From JBEIJQ01 sp040380145 (GTDB lineage: Bacteria > Bacteroidota > Bacteroidia > Chitinophagales > Saprospiraceae): 35,767 nucleotides of DNA. Under the pieces are notes generated by a model, which was given only the letters and a program-made list of their open reading frames with translations, had not been told where the DNA came from and searched no databases. The stretch lies in the NCBI GenBank assembly GCA_040380145.1, contig JBEIJQ010000012.1, positions 1 through 35,767 of the forward strand. Reading direction: 5' to 3'. Shown piece by piece: positions 10,715 through 20,541 of this stretch (within the stretch, counting starts at the first letter, position 1; each line of letters opens with the position of its first letter). Both the position numbers and the translations under genes were made by a program.

Positions 10715-11802
10715 TGCCCGCCGGCATCGCGCAGCCCCGGATCGTCGGGATGGGGCGCGTACGGTTTTTTCTTTTTGCTCAGCACGGTGCGGTAACGCTC
10801 AGGGGCCATCCGGATGTCTTGGATAAGCAGTTTGGCATGGGTGATCGTGGCATCGAGATCTTCGGCGAACTGTTTGTCGTTCAGCAGTTTGCCCAAGGTA
10901 TTGTCGTCGGTCTGCGCTTTGGCCAAGATGATCTGGATGCCGTCGATGGCTTTTTTCACTTTGTCCACCGTTTCTTGCAGGTTGGCCGACAGGGCATTGA
11001 AGTTGTCGATGGCGGCATTGGCCTTGCCCATCGTCTGGGTGTTGATCGTCTTGGCGATGCTGTCGGTGCTGCCGATGATACTGCCGATGCGGACGGAGTT
11101 GTCGCGCAACTGTTTGGAAAGCACGGCCAGATCGTCGAGTGCGGTCACCAGGTCGGGAGAGGCCTTGGCGATGGTCTGGTCGAGTTTGGCGGTGATGCGG
11201 TTGATGTTCTCCAAACTGCCGCGCAGGTTGCGCATCACGCCGCCGATGCCCGCCTCGGACACTTCGGGCAGGGTTCCCGCCACCACGGAATCCAGTTTCA
11301 AGGCTCCGGCGTCCATGGCCATGGTGAGCTGGTTGCGCAGGTCGCCCAGCAAGGGACGGATGGCGTTGCCCACATCGCCGAAAAAGCCCCCTGCTGCCTC
11401 GCCCTTGAGGGTGTCGCCCTCGACGAGGCAATCGCCGCCCGAACAGTCTTTTTGGAACAATAGGGCCACTTCCATGCCCATCATGATGCTGGGCTGGTAG
11501 ATGCGTGCCACCGCCGAACGGGGGATTTTCGTGGTGCGGTCGAGGTTGAAAGTGGCCAACAGCCGGCCCGTCATCGCCCCGTTGACCACTTGGGGCTGCA
11601 GATCCGCCACCACTCCGACCTGGAAACCGTTCATCCGAACGGGAGAGGAGACCGTCAGTCCGTCGCTGCGTTCATAGACGGCGTACACCACCATTTTTTT
11701 GTTGAAAAGGTCGCGTCCGCGGAGATAATTGTAACCGTAGATCAAAATGGCCAAGGCTACCACCCCGAGCAGGCCGACTTTGGTTTCGTTGGAGAGTTTC
11801 AT
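10711..11802 (-). CDS. MCE-domain (MlaD-type) lipid transport protein
   Basis: MCE proteins are periplasmic, inner-membrane-anchored subunits of lipid transporters such as Mla. This 363-residue protein has an N-terminal membrane anchor (about 8-24, VGLLGVVALAILIYGYNYL) and one MCE domain (about 35-115; YAVYERSDGLTVSSPVRMNG, then VGVVADLQ). A long helical tail follows (about 165-330, rich in Leu/Ile heptads such as NINRITAKLDQTI and LSANLQETVDKVKKAIDG). The start at 11802 (MKLSNETKVGLLG) was chosen over an in-frame ATG 15 codons upstream because it is the usual short cytoplasmic lead before the anchor. The end is basic, with KKKKPY. No MlaE permease or MlaF ATPase lies beside it. Its stop overlaps the start of the Clp-like gene. 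Confidence 0.9.
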   Translation of the reverse strand: MKLSNETKVGLLGVVALAILIYGYNYLRGRDLFNKKMVVYAVYERSDGLTVSSPVRMNGFQVGVVADLQPQVVNGAMTGRLLATFNLDRTTKIPRSAVARIYQPSIMMGMEVALLFQKDCSGGDCLVEGDTLKGEAAGGFFGDVGNAIRPLLGDLRNQLTMAMDAGALKLDSVVAGTLPEVSEAGIGGVMRNLRGSLENINRITAKLDQTIAKASPDLVTALDDLAVLSKQLRDNSVRIGSIIGSTDSIAKTINTQTMGKANAAIDNFNALSANLQETVDKVKKAIDGIQIILAKAQTDDNTLGKLLNDKQFAEDLDATITHAKLLIQDIRMAPERYRTVLSKKKKPYAPHPDDPGLRDAGGQ

Positions 11803-11860
11803 AAGAAAAGTTGTGCGAAAAGGGCGCCCCAAGAGCGGGCCGTGCATTTCCAGAAAGGTG

Positions 11861-11868
11861 CGAAGATA
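11861..11868 (-). promoter_or_regulatory. Possible -7 box for the mce-clp-rpe-receptor operon
   Basis: The minus strand reads TATCTTCG, one mismatch from TAnnTTTG, 58 bases before the mce start in the divergent gap with HMG-CoA lyase. No -33 element is clear. Confidence 0.25.
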
Positions 11869-11924
11869 GTATATTTTGCGTTCGCACTGATCGAAAAGAC
11901 CTCAAAATGCTCGCCCGAAAACTG

Positions 11925-11932
11925 TACATTTG
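11925..11932 (+). promoter_or_regulatory. Bacteroidota -7 box for HMG-CoA lyase
   Basis: TACATTTG matches TAnnTTTG and ends 27 bases before the ATG at 11960. It is placed as expected for a short leader. No TTG at normal -33 spacing was seen. Confidence 0.45.
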
Positions 11933-11959
11933 CCGCCGCGCAAAACTTGGCAAAACCGT

Positions 11960-12817
11960 ATGATCAAAATAGTCGAATGTCCGCGCGACGCGATGCAAGG
12001 CATCAAGTCCTTTATACCGACCGAAGAAAAAACGGCCTATCTCAACACGCTCTTGAGAGTGGGTTTCGATACGCTGGACTTCGGCAGTTTCGTCTCCCCG
12101 AAAGCCATCCCGCAGATGCGCGATACCGCCGAACTGCTAGACGGGCTCGACCTCGACGGATCCGAGACACGACTGCTGGCTATCGTGGCCAATCTGCGCG
12201 GTGCAGAGGAAGCGGCGGCTTTCGAACAAATCAGTTGCCTCGGCTATCCGTTCTCGATCTCCGAAACTTTCCAGTTGCGCAACACCAACGCCACCATCGC
12301 CGAATCGCTGGCCCTCGTGGACGAAATCCAGACGATCTGCCAGCGTTCCGGCAAAGAAATGGTCCTGTACCTCTCGATGGGCTTCGGAAATCCCTACGGC
12401 GATCCGTGGAATGTGGACATCGTCCAAAGTTGGGTGGATCGCTTCGCCGATCGGGGCATCCGGATCCTGTCGCTGTCCGATACCGTGGGCATGGCCACCC
12501 CCGAAACCGTCGCCCATTTGTTTGCCAACCTGATCCCGCCCTATCCCGAGGTGGAGTTCGGCGCGCACCTGCACACCCGCCCCGAGAACTGGCGCGAAAA
12601 GATCGAGGCGGCCTACGCCCATGGCTGCAAGCGCTTCGATGCCGCGCTCAAAGGTTTCGGCGGCTGCCCCATGGCCAAAGACGATCTCACCGGCAACATG
12701 CCCACCGAAAACCTGTTGGCCTTTTTCCGAGAAAAAGGCGAAGACCTCCGGCTCGATCGCCCCGCTTTCGATCGCTCTATGCAGATCGCGGCCGAACTTT
12801 TCACGAAATATGCCTGA
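11960..12817 (+). CDS. Hydroxymethylglutaryl-CoA lyase
   Basis: Cleaves HMG-CoA to acetoacetate and acetyl-CoA, the last step of leucine breakdown; a cytoplasmic DRE-TIM-type metalloenzyme. 285 residues, normal length. The N-terminal VECPRDAMQGI carries the Arg-Asp pair (R9, D10; Asp is a metal ligand). FGAHLHT gives the two metal-binding histidines (H203, H205). ALKGFGGCPMAKDDLTGNMP contains the catalytic Cys236 in the family signature GGCP. The start at 11960 gives the canonical MIKIVECPRD opening; an ATG 10 codons upstream adds only non-family sequence and would overlap the -7 box. It is a single-gene unit, divergent from the mce operon. Other members of the DRE-TIM superfamily (homocitrate or isopropylmalate synthases) are less likely given the GGCP motif and short length. 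Confidence 0.92.
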   Translation: MIKIVECPRDAMQGIKSFIPTEEKTAYLNTLLRVGFDTLDFGSFVSPKAIPQMRDTAELLDGLDLDGSETRLLAIVANLRGAEEAAAFEQISCLGYPFSISETFQLRNTNATIAESLALVDEIQTICQRSGKEMVLYLSMGFGNPYGDPWNVDIVQSWVDRFADRGIRILSLSDTVGMATPETVAHLFANLIPPYPEVEFGAHLHTRPENWREKIEAAYAHGCKRFDAALKGFGGCPMAKDDLTGNMPTENLLAFFREKGEDLRLDRPAFDRSMQIAAELFTKYA

Positions 12818-12911
12818 TCGCCAGAGGGCTGTCAGGTGCGCCCCTTATTCCTGTTGTTGCTTTTGACGGATTTTCTTTTTTTTGAGAAAAAAGGAAAAAA
12901 CAATCACCAAA

Positions 12912-12958
12912 CACTGCACCGATCGGGCGTTCGAGACGAACGCCCGATCGGTGCAGTG
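12912..12958. terminator. Perfect 22-bp hairpin between convergent genes
   Basis: Bases 12912-12933 are exactly complementary to 12937-12958 around a 3-base loop (AGA). It lies between the ends of HMG-CoA lyase (+) and the alpha-2-macroglobulin (-). Its position suggests a two-way terminator, but neither side has an immediate T run; the nearest on the minus strand lies about a dozen bases beyond. An AT-rich imperfect hairpin at about 12871-12900 adds to it. Confidence 0.65.
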
Positions 12959-12984
12959 GTAAAGAGAAATTTCCTCCCAATCCG

Positions 12985-14517
12985 CTACTTTTTGGCCACC
13001 CTGACCCGGATCCCTTCGCTGTGGGCGGTGAATTCCGGTGCGTACATGCTCTGGATGGTGCAGATGCCCGTGGAAAAATCGCCGGCGTGGGTCACGCGCA
13101 GCGGATATTCGAAAACGAAGGTCCCTTTGGGCAGGTAGCCGATAAAGAAGTTGGACGACAGGTCGCGGGTGCTTTCGAAATATCCCATGCCACCCTGCCA
13201 TTGGTACTGGCTGAGCACGTTCAAGGGTTCGAAACCGGCCCCGCGCATGTCTTTCAGGTGTACATATTCCATTTCGCGGTCCACGCGCAGCACGATGCGC
13301 ACTTTCACCAGATCGCCGACCGTGAGCGGTGTGTTGGCATCCAAGGGCACGAGCTGTGGGCCCCGATCGGTGTTGATTTCCTTGAACAGTTTTTTGTCCA
13401 ATTGCAAGGGCGTTTCCTTGAAGCGGGTGATCTTGTCGAGCTGTTCGAAATACTGCCAATAAACGGCTCCCCATGCGGGGTTTTTGTTGGGGTTTTGTAC
13501 GGTGATCTGTCCGAGTTCGGTCCGGATTTCGCCGGCGTTCCAGGTTTTTTGGAAATGCCCGGTCCCGGCTTCCTTGGGGATGGCGGCCACATCGAGCGGG
13601 GCCCCGCCGAGGGTGATCTCTACCGGCAGATCCACGGCGAGCCAGTTGTCGCCCTTCAGCAGCAGGGCATAGACGGCTGCGGCGGTTCCTTTGGTGGTTT
13701 CCCATCGGTTGGTCTGCTTGTTTTTCAGCAGCCAGATTTTCATGGCCTCGACGCTCTGGTCGTCCCGGGCCACTTCGTCAAAGACCTCGATCATCAGCGA
13801 CTGCGTTTCGATGGGCATTTCGTACCAGTACCAGCTGAAATCGGCCTTCCAGTACATGCCCTGTTCCTCGTCTTGGAGGGCCCTTTGCTTCAAGGAGGCC
13901 ACGATTTTGGTCGCCACTTCTTTCGGGCCGTTCCGGTGGAGGGACAACGCCAGCAGCCCTTGTGCGTAAGGGGCCCGTTTGTTCCACCATTGGGCGGCCT
14001 GCCCGAGATAGTAGGTGTGTACTTTTTGGGCTTCTGCCGACAGGGGGATGATTTGTTGAACGCCCTTGGCGCCTTCGAGGAAAAAGCTGCGGGCGTACAA
14101 CCAATGGATGGCCAGGTGGCCGAGTTGGTCTTTGTCGAGATCTTGAGGCTGGATATCGTTGTACCGTTCGACCATGCGATCGTCGGTGTAGCGCACCGCT
14201 TTTTCGAGCAGTTGCGCCAGGGCGGGGTGTTCTTGGAGCACGGGCACGCCCAAGCGGTCCAAGTGTCCGATGCCCTCCACGAGGTACTGGGTCATGTAGG
14301 GGTCGTCGGGGCCGCCCGCAAACCAGCTGAAGCCGCCGCTCGGCAGTTGACGCTCGACGAGCTTGTCAACGGCCCGACCGAGTTCGTCTGACATGCGGTT
14401 GAGGTCGAAGAGCAGTCCGATGCGCTGTTTTTGCTGGGCTTCGTCGCCGGACTCCAACACCCACGGGGTTTCTTCCAACAGGGCTGATTTCAGGGCCTCG
14501 TTTTTGGCGAGGGGGGG
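12985..14517 (-). pseudogene. Alpha-2-macroglobulin, C-terminal part (after frameshift)
   Basis: This is the 3' part of the protein whose 5' part is at 14366-19165. After the C7 run (plus-strand G14511-G14517), the family sequence resumes in a new frame as LAKNEALKSALLEETPWVLE, the conserved stretch that follows the thioester in Bacteroidota homologues. It holds the rest of the alpha-helical thioester domain (LVERQLPSGGFSWFAGG; YTDDRMVERYNDIQP) and the C-terminal macroglobulin/receptor-like domain (RIVLRVDREMEYVHLKDMRGAGFEP; FVFEYPLRVTHAGDF). An in-frame ATG at 14478 (MEETPWVL) could start a ~497-residue fragment, but that would make no complete domain set. Removing one C from the run restores one frame of about 2059 residues. 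Confidence 0.85.
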
Positions 14518-17500
14518 ATTCCAGGGCGTCGGTGTTTTTCCAGCGCTCGAAAATTTCGCGGATACGGGGCTGGCTGTTGGCCACCGTTCGGGCGAGACTG
14601 TTGGCGTAAAAGCGGTTGAAGAGCTGTTCGGTGCACTCGTACGGATATTCCATCAGCATGGGCAGGGCCTGCACGGCGTACCAGGCCGGGTTGGAGGTGA
14701 AATCCAGCGTGAAGCGGTGGTTGAGCAGGGTGGGGGATGCACCGGCGGTGCGCATCCGCTCGAAATCGAAGCGGCGTTTTTGCTTGCCGCGGAGGGGCAG
14801 GGGCATCGTTTCGGTGACCAGCATGCGGTTGGTGACCACGGGCAGCACATTTTCTTCGCCGTCGCCGAAATCGCCGGCGGTCGCCACCACGCGGTAGCCA
14901 ACGGGCTCGGTGCGGCCCAGCGGCACGGCGATGTTCCAGGCCAATGCGGCGGATTGCCCGCTCTCGGCACGGAAGGCCACGGAGGGCGAGGTGTTGCCGA
15001 AGGCCGCGTCGAGGGACAGGCCTGTCGCCGGGTCGAAGAGTTCCAGGCGGGCGGTTCCTTCCAAGGGGCGCTCGCTGAGGTTGGCCGTTTTGGCGGAGAA
15101 GGTCATGGCGTCGCCCTCGCGCAGGAAACGCGGCGCGTTGGGCGTCACCATCAGTTCTTTTTGGGTGACCACGAATTTTTCGGAAAAGCCCAGTTTCAGG
15201 TCCCGGGTGTGCGCGAAAGCCTTGAAGTGCCAACGGGTCAGATCTTCGTTCATCGTGAATTTGACCACGACGCTGCCCGAATCGTCGGTCATCAGTTGGG
15301 GGTAAAAAAACACGGTTTCCCGCAGGTTTTTTCGCACCGAAACTTGGCCTGTCCGGCCTCCTGCTTCTCCCGTTCGGCCGTCCATTTCTCGCCGGAGGGT
15401 ATCGGTCAGACCGCCTATTGCGTCGTTTTTGCCTGCCTGTTTATGGGGTATGTCCTTTTGTTCCTCGGCTTCCTTTCGTTTGTCGCGGGTGTTGACAGTC
15501 TGGTCTTCGGCCCCCGGCTCAGCCTCTTCCACCGGAGGGGCCGGCATGGCGGTGGCAAAGCCTTCTTCGCTCAATTCATACATTCCGTTGCCGGAAAAGC
15601 CCAGACCGTACAAGTTGAGGGTGGGGTATCGGTAGGGTTCCGGGTAGCCGCCGGGGTTCCAAAGGTTGCCGTAGGAATCGCCCGTCGCATTCTTGAAGTT
15701 GTCTTCCCCCTCGAAATTGGAGGTCTGATAGCTCCACGGGTACAGGTCCATCCACCACGGGTTGACGGCGAACTCGTCCAAGGAAGCGTCGTATAGGGCG
15801 GCGACCACCTCCGCCGCCACGGCATCCGCCTTGTTTCCGGTGATCTTGATTCGCCATTCCTCCTCTTGTCCGGGCCGCAGTTTGTCTCGGAAGCTCAGGT
15901 ACTCGAAACGCAGCTCTTTGTTGCTCCACGGCACGAAAACCATCCCGGAATGTTTGAACAGGCGGTTGTCCTGCACCAGGGCGAGGGTGAAGTGCACGTT
16001 GCCGCGGTGGTCCTCCGTGATCGGGATCGGAATGTACAGGCCTTTTTGGCCGGGGATCAGTTGTTGGGAAAGGGTTTTTCCGCCGTGCTCCAGCTGGAAA
16101 AACAGGCTGCCGCTGCCGGATGGGCATTCCACGTACAGCGAACAGACCTGTCCCGGTTCGAAATTCCGGTCCGGAGCCAGGACGAACAGATCGGGGCTTT
16201 TAGGGGCCGTGGCGTTGCCCGGATCGGCGACTCTAAAGTAGCGGACGATCTCGATGTTTTCTCCGTAAGGATCTTGGCCGCTCAGTGTGGCGCGGTAATG
16301 GCCCGCTTCCAAGCGCTTGCCAAGCGCGACGGATTCCGTTTTGCCCGTATTGATGGCACCCGAAAAGACGGTCGCGGCGACGGGCCAGCGCTCGATCCGG
16401 TCTTCTTTTCCGAAGGGATATTGGGGGAAAAGGGCCCGGAAGGATTTTTCGTCCATCACGGGCCGGTCGGGGACTTCCCAGAACCGGTTGCGGAAAGCCC
16501 GCCCGGGCGCCCGCAGGCTTTCGACCACGAGCCGCAGATCGACAGCCTCGGGGTTGCCCGACAGGTTGCGCGCAAATACGCCCACCTCCCGCAGGCTGTC
16601 GGCGACTGCGGTCGAAGGGATGCCCAGCGACAGTTCGATCGAAACCGTGCCCGCCGAAAGAGCGGTGCTGCCGCTGTGGGTCTCTCCGGCGGCATCGGTC
16701 ACGTCGGCCATCACCCGGTACTCGTACCGCGGCTTGGCAGATCTCGGCACCGCCGCGTCGCCGATCAATTCAAAGGAAACCGAAAAACTTCCGTCCGGTG
16801 AAGTGGTGGCCGTGCCGTGGGCGATTTCCATGTCCTCGGTGCGGTAGGGGATGCGGTAGCCGGATTCCCACCAGCGCCAATAAGGAAAATACACGCTGCG
16901 GACCACCCGGTAGCGTACCTCGGCCCCGTCTATGGCGTTGCCCGCGAAGGCCACGGCACCGCCTTTGACCGTCACCGAATCGTCCAAGCGGTAGGCACCC
17001 GTTTGTTTCTCGAACACCACTTCGAACTTGGGACGTTTGTATTCCTCGACTCGGAAACCGCAGCGACTTTGCCCGTCTTCCAGTTGGAAATAGCCCAGCG
17101 ATCCCGAAACGGGCAGCACGAAAGAGGAGTTGAAAGTGCCGAAATCGTTGGTGCGCACGGGGATTTCGGCGATGACCTGGTAGTTGGCATCGTACACGAG
17201 CACCTTGCGGACACTGTTTTTTTGGATCTCCCAGCGGTCGTTGGCGCCATGGAGCACCAGCCCCTTGAAAAAAACCGTTTGCCCCGGACGGTAAATGCCC
17301 CGATCGAGGAAAAAATCCGTCCGCACGCTCGGCTTTTCGTCCGGGGAATAGTAGTAATTGTAATACGAGGAGTTCAGCGAAAGCCGATCCTTTCCCTTGC
17401 TTATTTTCAGCTGGACGGTTTCGTTTTGAAGGTTTTTGACCGAGAAAAGGCCGTTGGGATCCGTAGAGCTGCTTTGGCGAAGGGTGCGTTCGTAGCGTCT

Positions 17501-19165
17501 GGTGCGGCCGTTGTACCTGCTGACAAAAGCCTCGGCCTTTGCGCCCGCCACCGGCTGCCCGGTTTTGCGGTCCACCACATGGAAGTCAATGCCTTCGGCG
17601 GTTTTGCGGTGGATGTACGCCAGGTCGGAATGGTGGTAAAAAACATGCGCCAAACCGTTGGCGTTGAACGCGAAGTTGGGTTTTTCGGACAGCACCAAGA
17701 GGTACCGGCCGGCCGATTTTTGGGCGGGAGCGGCGATTTCCGTGCGATGCGCGCGATGGTCGTTTTCAGGTGGCAGCACGACGCTCCAATCTTGGAGCGG
17801 GCGCATGGAGGAAAGTGCCCTGTGGAAATTTTCTCCCCAAAGCGAAATCAGATTTTCGTGCTCCTCGTCAGAAATGGCGTACAGGCGCGCGTGGAACTTG
17901 GATAGGTTGCGGAACGATACGTGCAGCAGTGCGGGCTCGCCCAGCGGAAAGGCCTCCTCGGTTTCCACCGAAATGGATTTGTAGAGGATCTCGTTTTTCA
18001 GGGAAAGACAAAGTTCCGCCCCCCGGCTCTTGGGAAAGGCGGCCATTCCTTTTTCCAACAGTTCCAGCGCTTTGCGGTAGCCGTCTATGGCTTCGGGATC
18101 GTCCAAGCCGCCCTCGGGGTCGTACGCCGCTGCTTTTTCCGCCCAAATGGCCGCCCGGCGATGGGCGATCTCGGCAAAGGATTCGTGCCGGGCATATCGG
18201 GCGAGCATTTTTTCCAAGACCTGTTCGTACAGTTTGTCCGCCCCGGGAATTGCGTTTTCGGCCCGCACAAAATCCAACCGCAACAGATCGGCGTCCACCA
18301 GGGCGGCGGGGTCTTTGTCGTTCAAATGTGCCGAAATCACCGATTGGTACAGGCGGATGGCCCGGAACCGCCCCGAAAGGCTGTCGCGGGCCGTGAAACG
18401 GTGGCCGACAAATTCCGCCGCGGAGGCCAGTGCGACCGGCTCGGAGATCACGAACGCATAGGCCGGCTCTGTCAAAAACATGCGTGAATCCGCGTAAAAG
18501 CCCAAGGCCCGAAACGCCAACACATCGTACAAATAGGGCCTTTTGGCATAGCCCGAAAAATCTTTTTCCAGCACGGCAGACAAGCGTTCCACCGGAAAAG
18601 TGCGGAGGGCGGGATCCGCCAGCGAAATTTCGAAACAGGCAAAGGCCCGCGCCGCCAAACGCTCCGCACTCCACACGCGCACATCCGATTCGGGCAGGGT
18701 GTCCACCACATCGGTGCGCCCGGTCAAGCGCCAATTGTTCTGCGAAAGATAGTCGCTGTACAATCCTCCGAGCACGGAATACAGGATCGAGCGCGCCGGC
18801 TCGGGCGCCAGCGGCGCGTCTTTTTCCAATCGGAGGATGCTGTTGGCCAGCCCGTCCTCTTCGAGCTCGGACTTGAACCGGTTGAGGTACAGTTGTGCCT
18901 TGACCCATTGGGCGGGATCGTTTTCCCGGCGGATGGTTTCGAACAGGGCCTCGGTTCTGCTCAGCGCATCACGGTACATCCCTTCCCCGGCGAGCGAATC
19001 AATGGCGCGCCAAGTGCTGTCGTGGTCGGTTTCGGGCGTCATGGGGGAGTTCTGGATGGTTGTTTTCAAGAGGTCGCCATGGCCGATCTGCGGAAACATG
19101 GCCTGGTTTCCCGCTTCCAACCCGACGCTGATGGCCAGGCTGAACAAAATGGAAAAAAGCAACAT
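14366..19165 (-). pseudogene. Alpha-2-macroglobulin family protein, N-terminal part (frameshifted)
   Basis: Bacterial alpha-2-macroglobulins are periplasmic or surface protease traps that use a reactive thioester. The start at 19165 gives MLLFSILFSLAIS, a signal peptide; the frame is open ~80 codons further upstream, but that part looks non-coding. Features in order: an N-terminal helical region; a bait/MG2 stretch with DRGIYRPGQTVFFKG (about residue 620); the A2M domain ETVFFYPQLMTDDSGSVVVK (about 1285); and the thioester motif CTEQ in YPYECTEQLFNRF (Cys1511-Gln1514, bases 14624-14635), with both thioester residues kept. The frame is broken about 40 codons later at a 7-base C run, giving a 1599-residue truncated product that lacks most of the thioester domain. 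No PBP1C neighbour is present, unlike the proteobacterial yfhM-pbpC pair. Confidence 0.9.
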
Positions 19166-19504
19166 GGGTTCGTTTAGTTTTTTTGAGAAAAATTCGAAAA
19201 AAGGCGTTTCGGCCCACAATTTAAGGACAACCGAAAGGTTGCGGGCCACTGCAAAGATGCTTTTTTGCAGGGATTGGTTGTGGGAAAGGATAAAATGGAG
19301 CTCAACCGGAGGCCGATCGGGAATGCCGGGCCCGATATGGAAAACGGTCACTGCCGTGCATCCGCGGGTTGTCTCCCGCCGAGTCCGAACCCCGGAAGTT
19401 TTTTTCAAACTTGGGATTCAGTTCTGTTGCAGACTTTTTGCAAAGCAGCGACAAGCGAACAAATGCAATTGATTTGAGCCCCCCTATTAGAGTTTTGGCC
19501 GCAT
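19166..19504. other. Gene-free leader between folE and the alpha-2-macroglobulin gene
   Basis: 339 bases without a convincing gene. It must hold the alpha-2-macroglobulin promoter (minus strand) and the end of the purC-PTPS-folE transcript. I see a 7-bp inverted repeat CTGCAAA/TTTGCAG (19249-19255 and 19264-19270). Overlapping it on the minus strand is CATCTTTG (19252-19259), one mismatch from the TAnnTTTG box. No strong terminator or riboswitch fold was recognised. Confidence 0.4.
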
Positions 19505-20089
19505 TCACTTCCCGATCAGCGCCAAAAACTCGTTCCTGGTCTCGACCTTTTGGAATTCACCGGTGAAGGCCGAGGTGGTGGTGATCGAGTTTTGTTTTTG
19601 TACCCCGCGCATCATCATGCACATGTGGCTGGCTTCAATTACTATGGCCACGCCCAGGGGCTTGAGCGTCTTGTCGATGCAGTCCAATATCTGGTGCGTG
19701 AGCCGTTCCTGCACCTGCAGACGGCGGGCATATACATCCACCACGCGGGGCAATTTGCTGAGCCCGACGATCGTGCCGTCGGGGATGTAGGCGATGTGCG
19801 CCTTTCCGAAAAATGGCAGCAGGTGGTGCTCGCAGAGCGAATAGACCTCGATGTCCTTGACGATCACCATGTCGCGGTATTCTTCGTGGAACATGGCCCC
19901 GCGTAGGATTTCCTCGCCGTCTTGCTGGTAGCCCTGCGTGAGAAAGTTCATCGCCTTGGCGGCTCGTTCGGGCGTTTTGAGCAAGCCCTCCCGCTGGGTG
20001 TCCTCGCCGAGTCCTTGGATGATGGCGCGGTATTGTTCGGACATCGCTTCGATGCGCCGTTCGTCGTATTGTTCCAGGAGTTTGTACAT
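19505..20089 (-). CDS. folE: GTP cyclohydrolase I (FolE type)
   Basis: Converts GTP to 7,8-dihydroneopterin triphosphate, the first step for folate, biopterin and queuosine precursors; a cytoplasmic zinc-dependent homodecamer. The 194 residues match family length. The zinc ligands are visible: Cys86 and His89 in SLCEHHLLPFFGKAHIAY, and Cys157 in HMCMMMRGV, with the same 71-residue spacing as the E. coli enzyme. GLSKLPRVVDVYARRLQVQE and TGEF near the end are further family motifs. It is the third gene of purC-PTPS-folE, 21 bases after the PTPS stop, so its product feeds the adjacent PTPS enzyme. Confidence 0.97.
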   Translation of the reverse strand: MYKLLEQYDERRIEAMSEQYRAIIQGLGEDTQREGLLKTPERAAKAMNFLTQGYQQDGEEILRGAMFHEEYRDMVIVKDIEVYSLCEHHLLPFFGKAHIAYIPDGTIVGLSKLPRVVDVYARRLQVQERLTHQILDCIDKTLKPLGVAIVIEASHMCMMMRGVQKQNSITTTSAFTGEFQKVETRNEFLALIGK

Positions 20090-20110
20090 GTTTCGAGGGG
20101 CTAAAAGCGT

Positions 20111-20530
20111 TCAGATGGGTTCGCCGTAGTAGGAACAGCTGATCTTTTCGGTTTCTTCGAGTTTGACGCAGTGGAGCGCCACTTCCGCCGGCAAGAAGGG
20201 CTCCAACTGTTGCCAAATATAGATGACCAGGTTTTCCGTGGTGGGCAAAACGCCCTCGGGCAGGAAATTCGGGTCTTTGTTGAGGTTGGTATGGTCGAGC
20301 ACCTCGGTGACTTCGCGGCGGATGATGTTGCCGAGTTCCTTGGCGTCCATGATGTAGCCGATCACCGGATCTGGCCGGCCTTTGATGGTGACGAACAGAT
20401 TGTAGTTGTGCCCGTGGAAGTTGCGGTTGGCGCATTTTCCGAACACGGCGAAATTTTTCTCCTCGCTCCAAGAAGGCACCCACAGCTGATGGGCCGCGTT
20501 GAAGGTTTCTTTTCTGGTGAGATAGACCAT
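20111..20530 (-). CDS. queD: 6-pyruvoyl-tetrahydropterin / 6-carboxytetrahydropterin synthase family protein
   Basis: A T-fold enzyme acting on 7,8-dihydroneopterin triphosphate, the FolE product encoded next door. 139 residues. The zinc histidines are His14 (FNAAHQL), His39 and His41 (HGHNY); the catalytic Cys33 lies in FGKCANRNFHGHNY; the catalytic pair Asp79-His80 is in LDHTNLN; the substrate-binding Glu is in PTTEN. Cys is separated from HGH by five residues, the spacing of eukaryote-like PTPS, rather than the three I associate with QueD. The product may therefore be 6-pyruvoyl-tetrahydropterin (biopterin route) rather than the queuosine intermediate. The start at 20530 (MVYLTRKETFNAAH) was chosen over upstream in-frame codons that overlap purC. 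It lies 11 bases after the purC stop. The symbol is family-level only. Confidence 0.9.
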   Translation of the reverse strand: MVYLTRKETFNAAHQLWVPSWSEEKNFAVFGKCANRNFHGHNYNLFVTIKGRPDPVIGYIMDAKELGNIIRREVTEVLDHTNLNKDPNFLPEGVLPTTENLVIYIWQQLEPFLPAEVALHCVKLEETEKISCSYYGEPI

Positions 20531-20541
20531 GGAACGGACGA

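Noticed and set aside
19265..19477. Small plus-strand open frame in the leader between folE and alpha-2-macroglobulin
   Set aside because: No start-site support, no recognisable domain, and low similarity to real coding composition.
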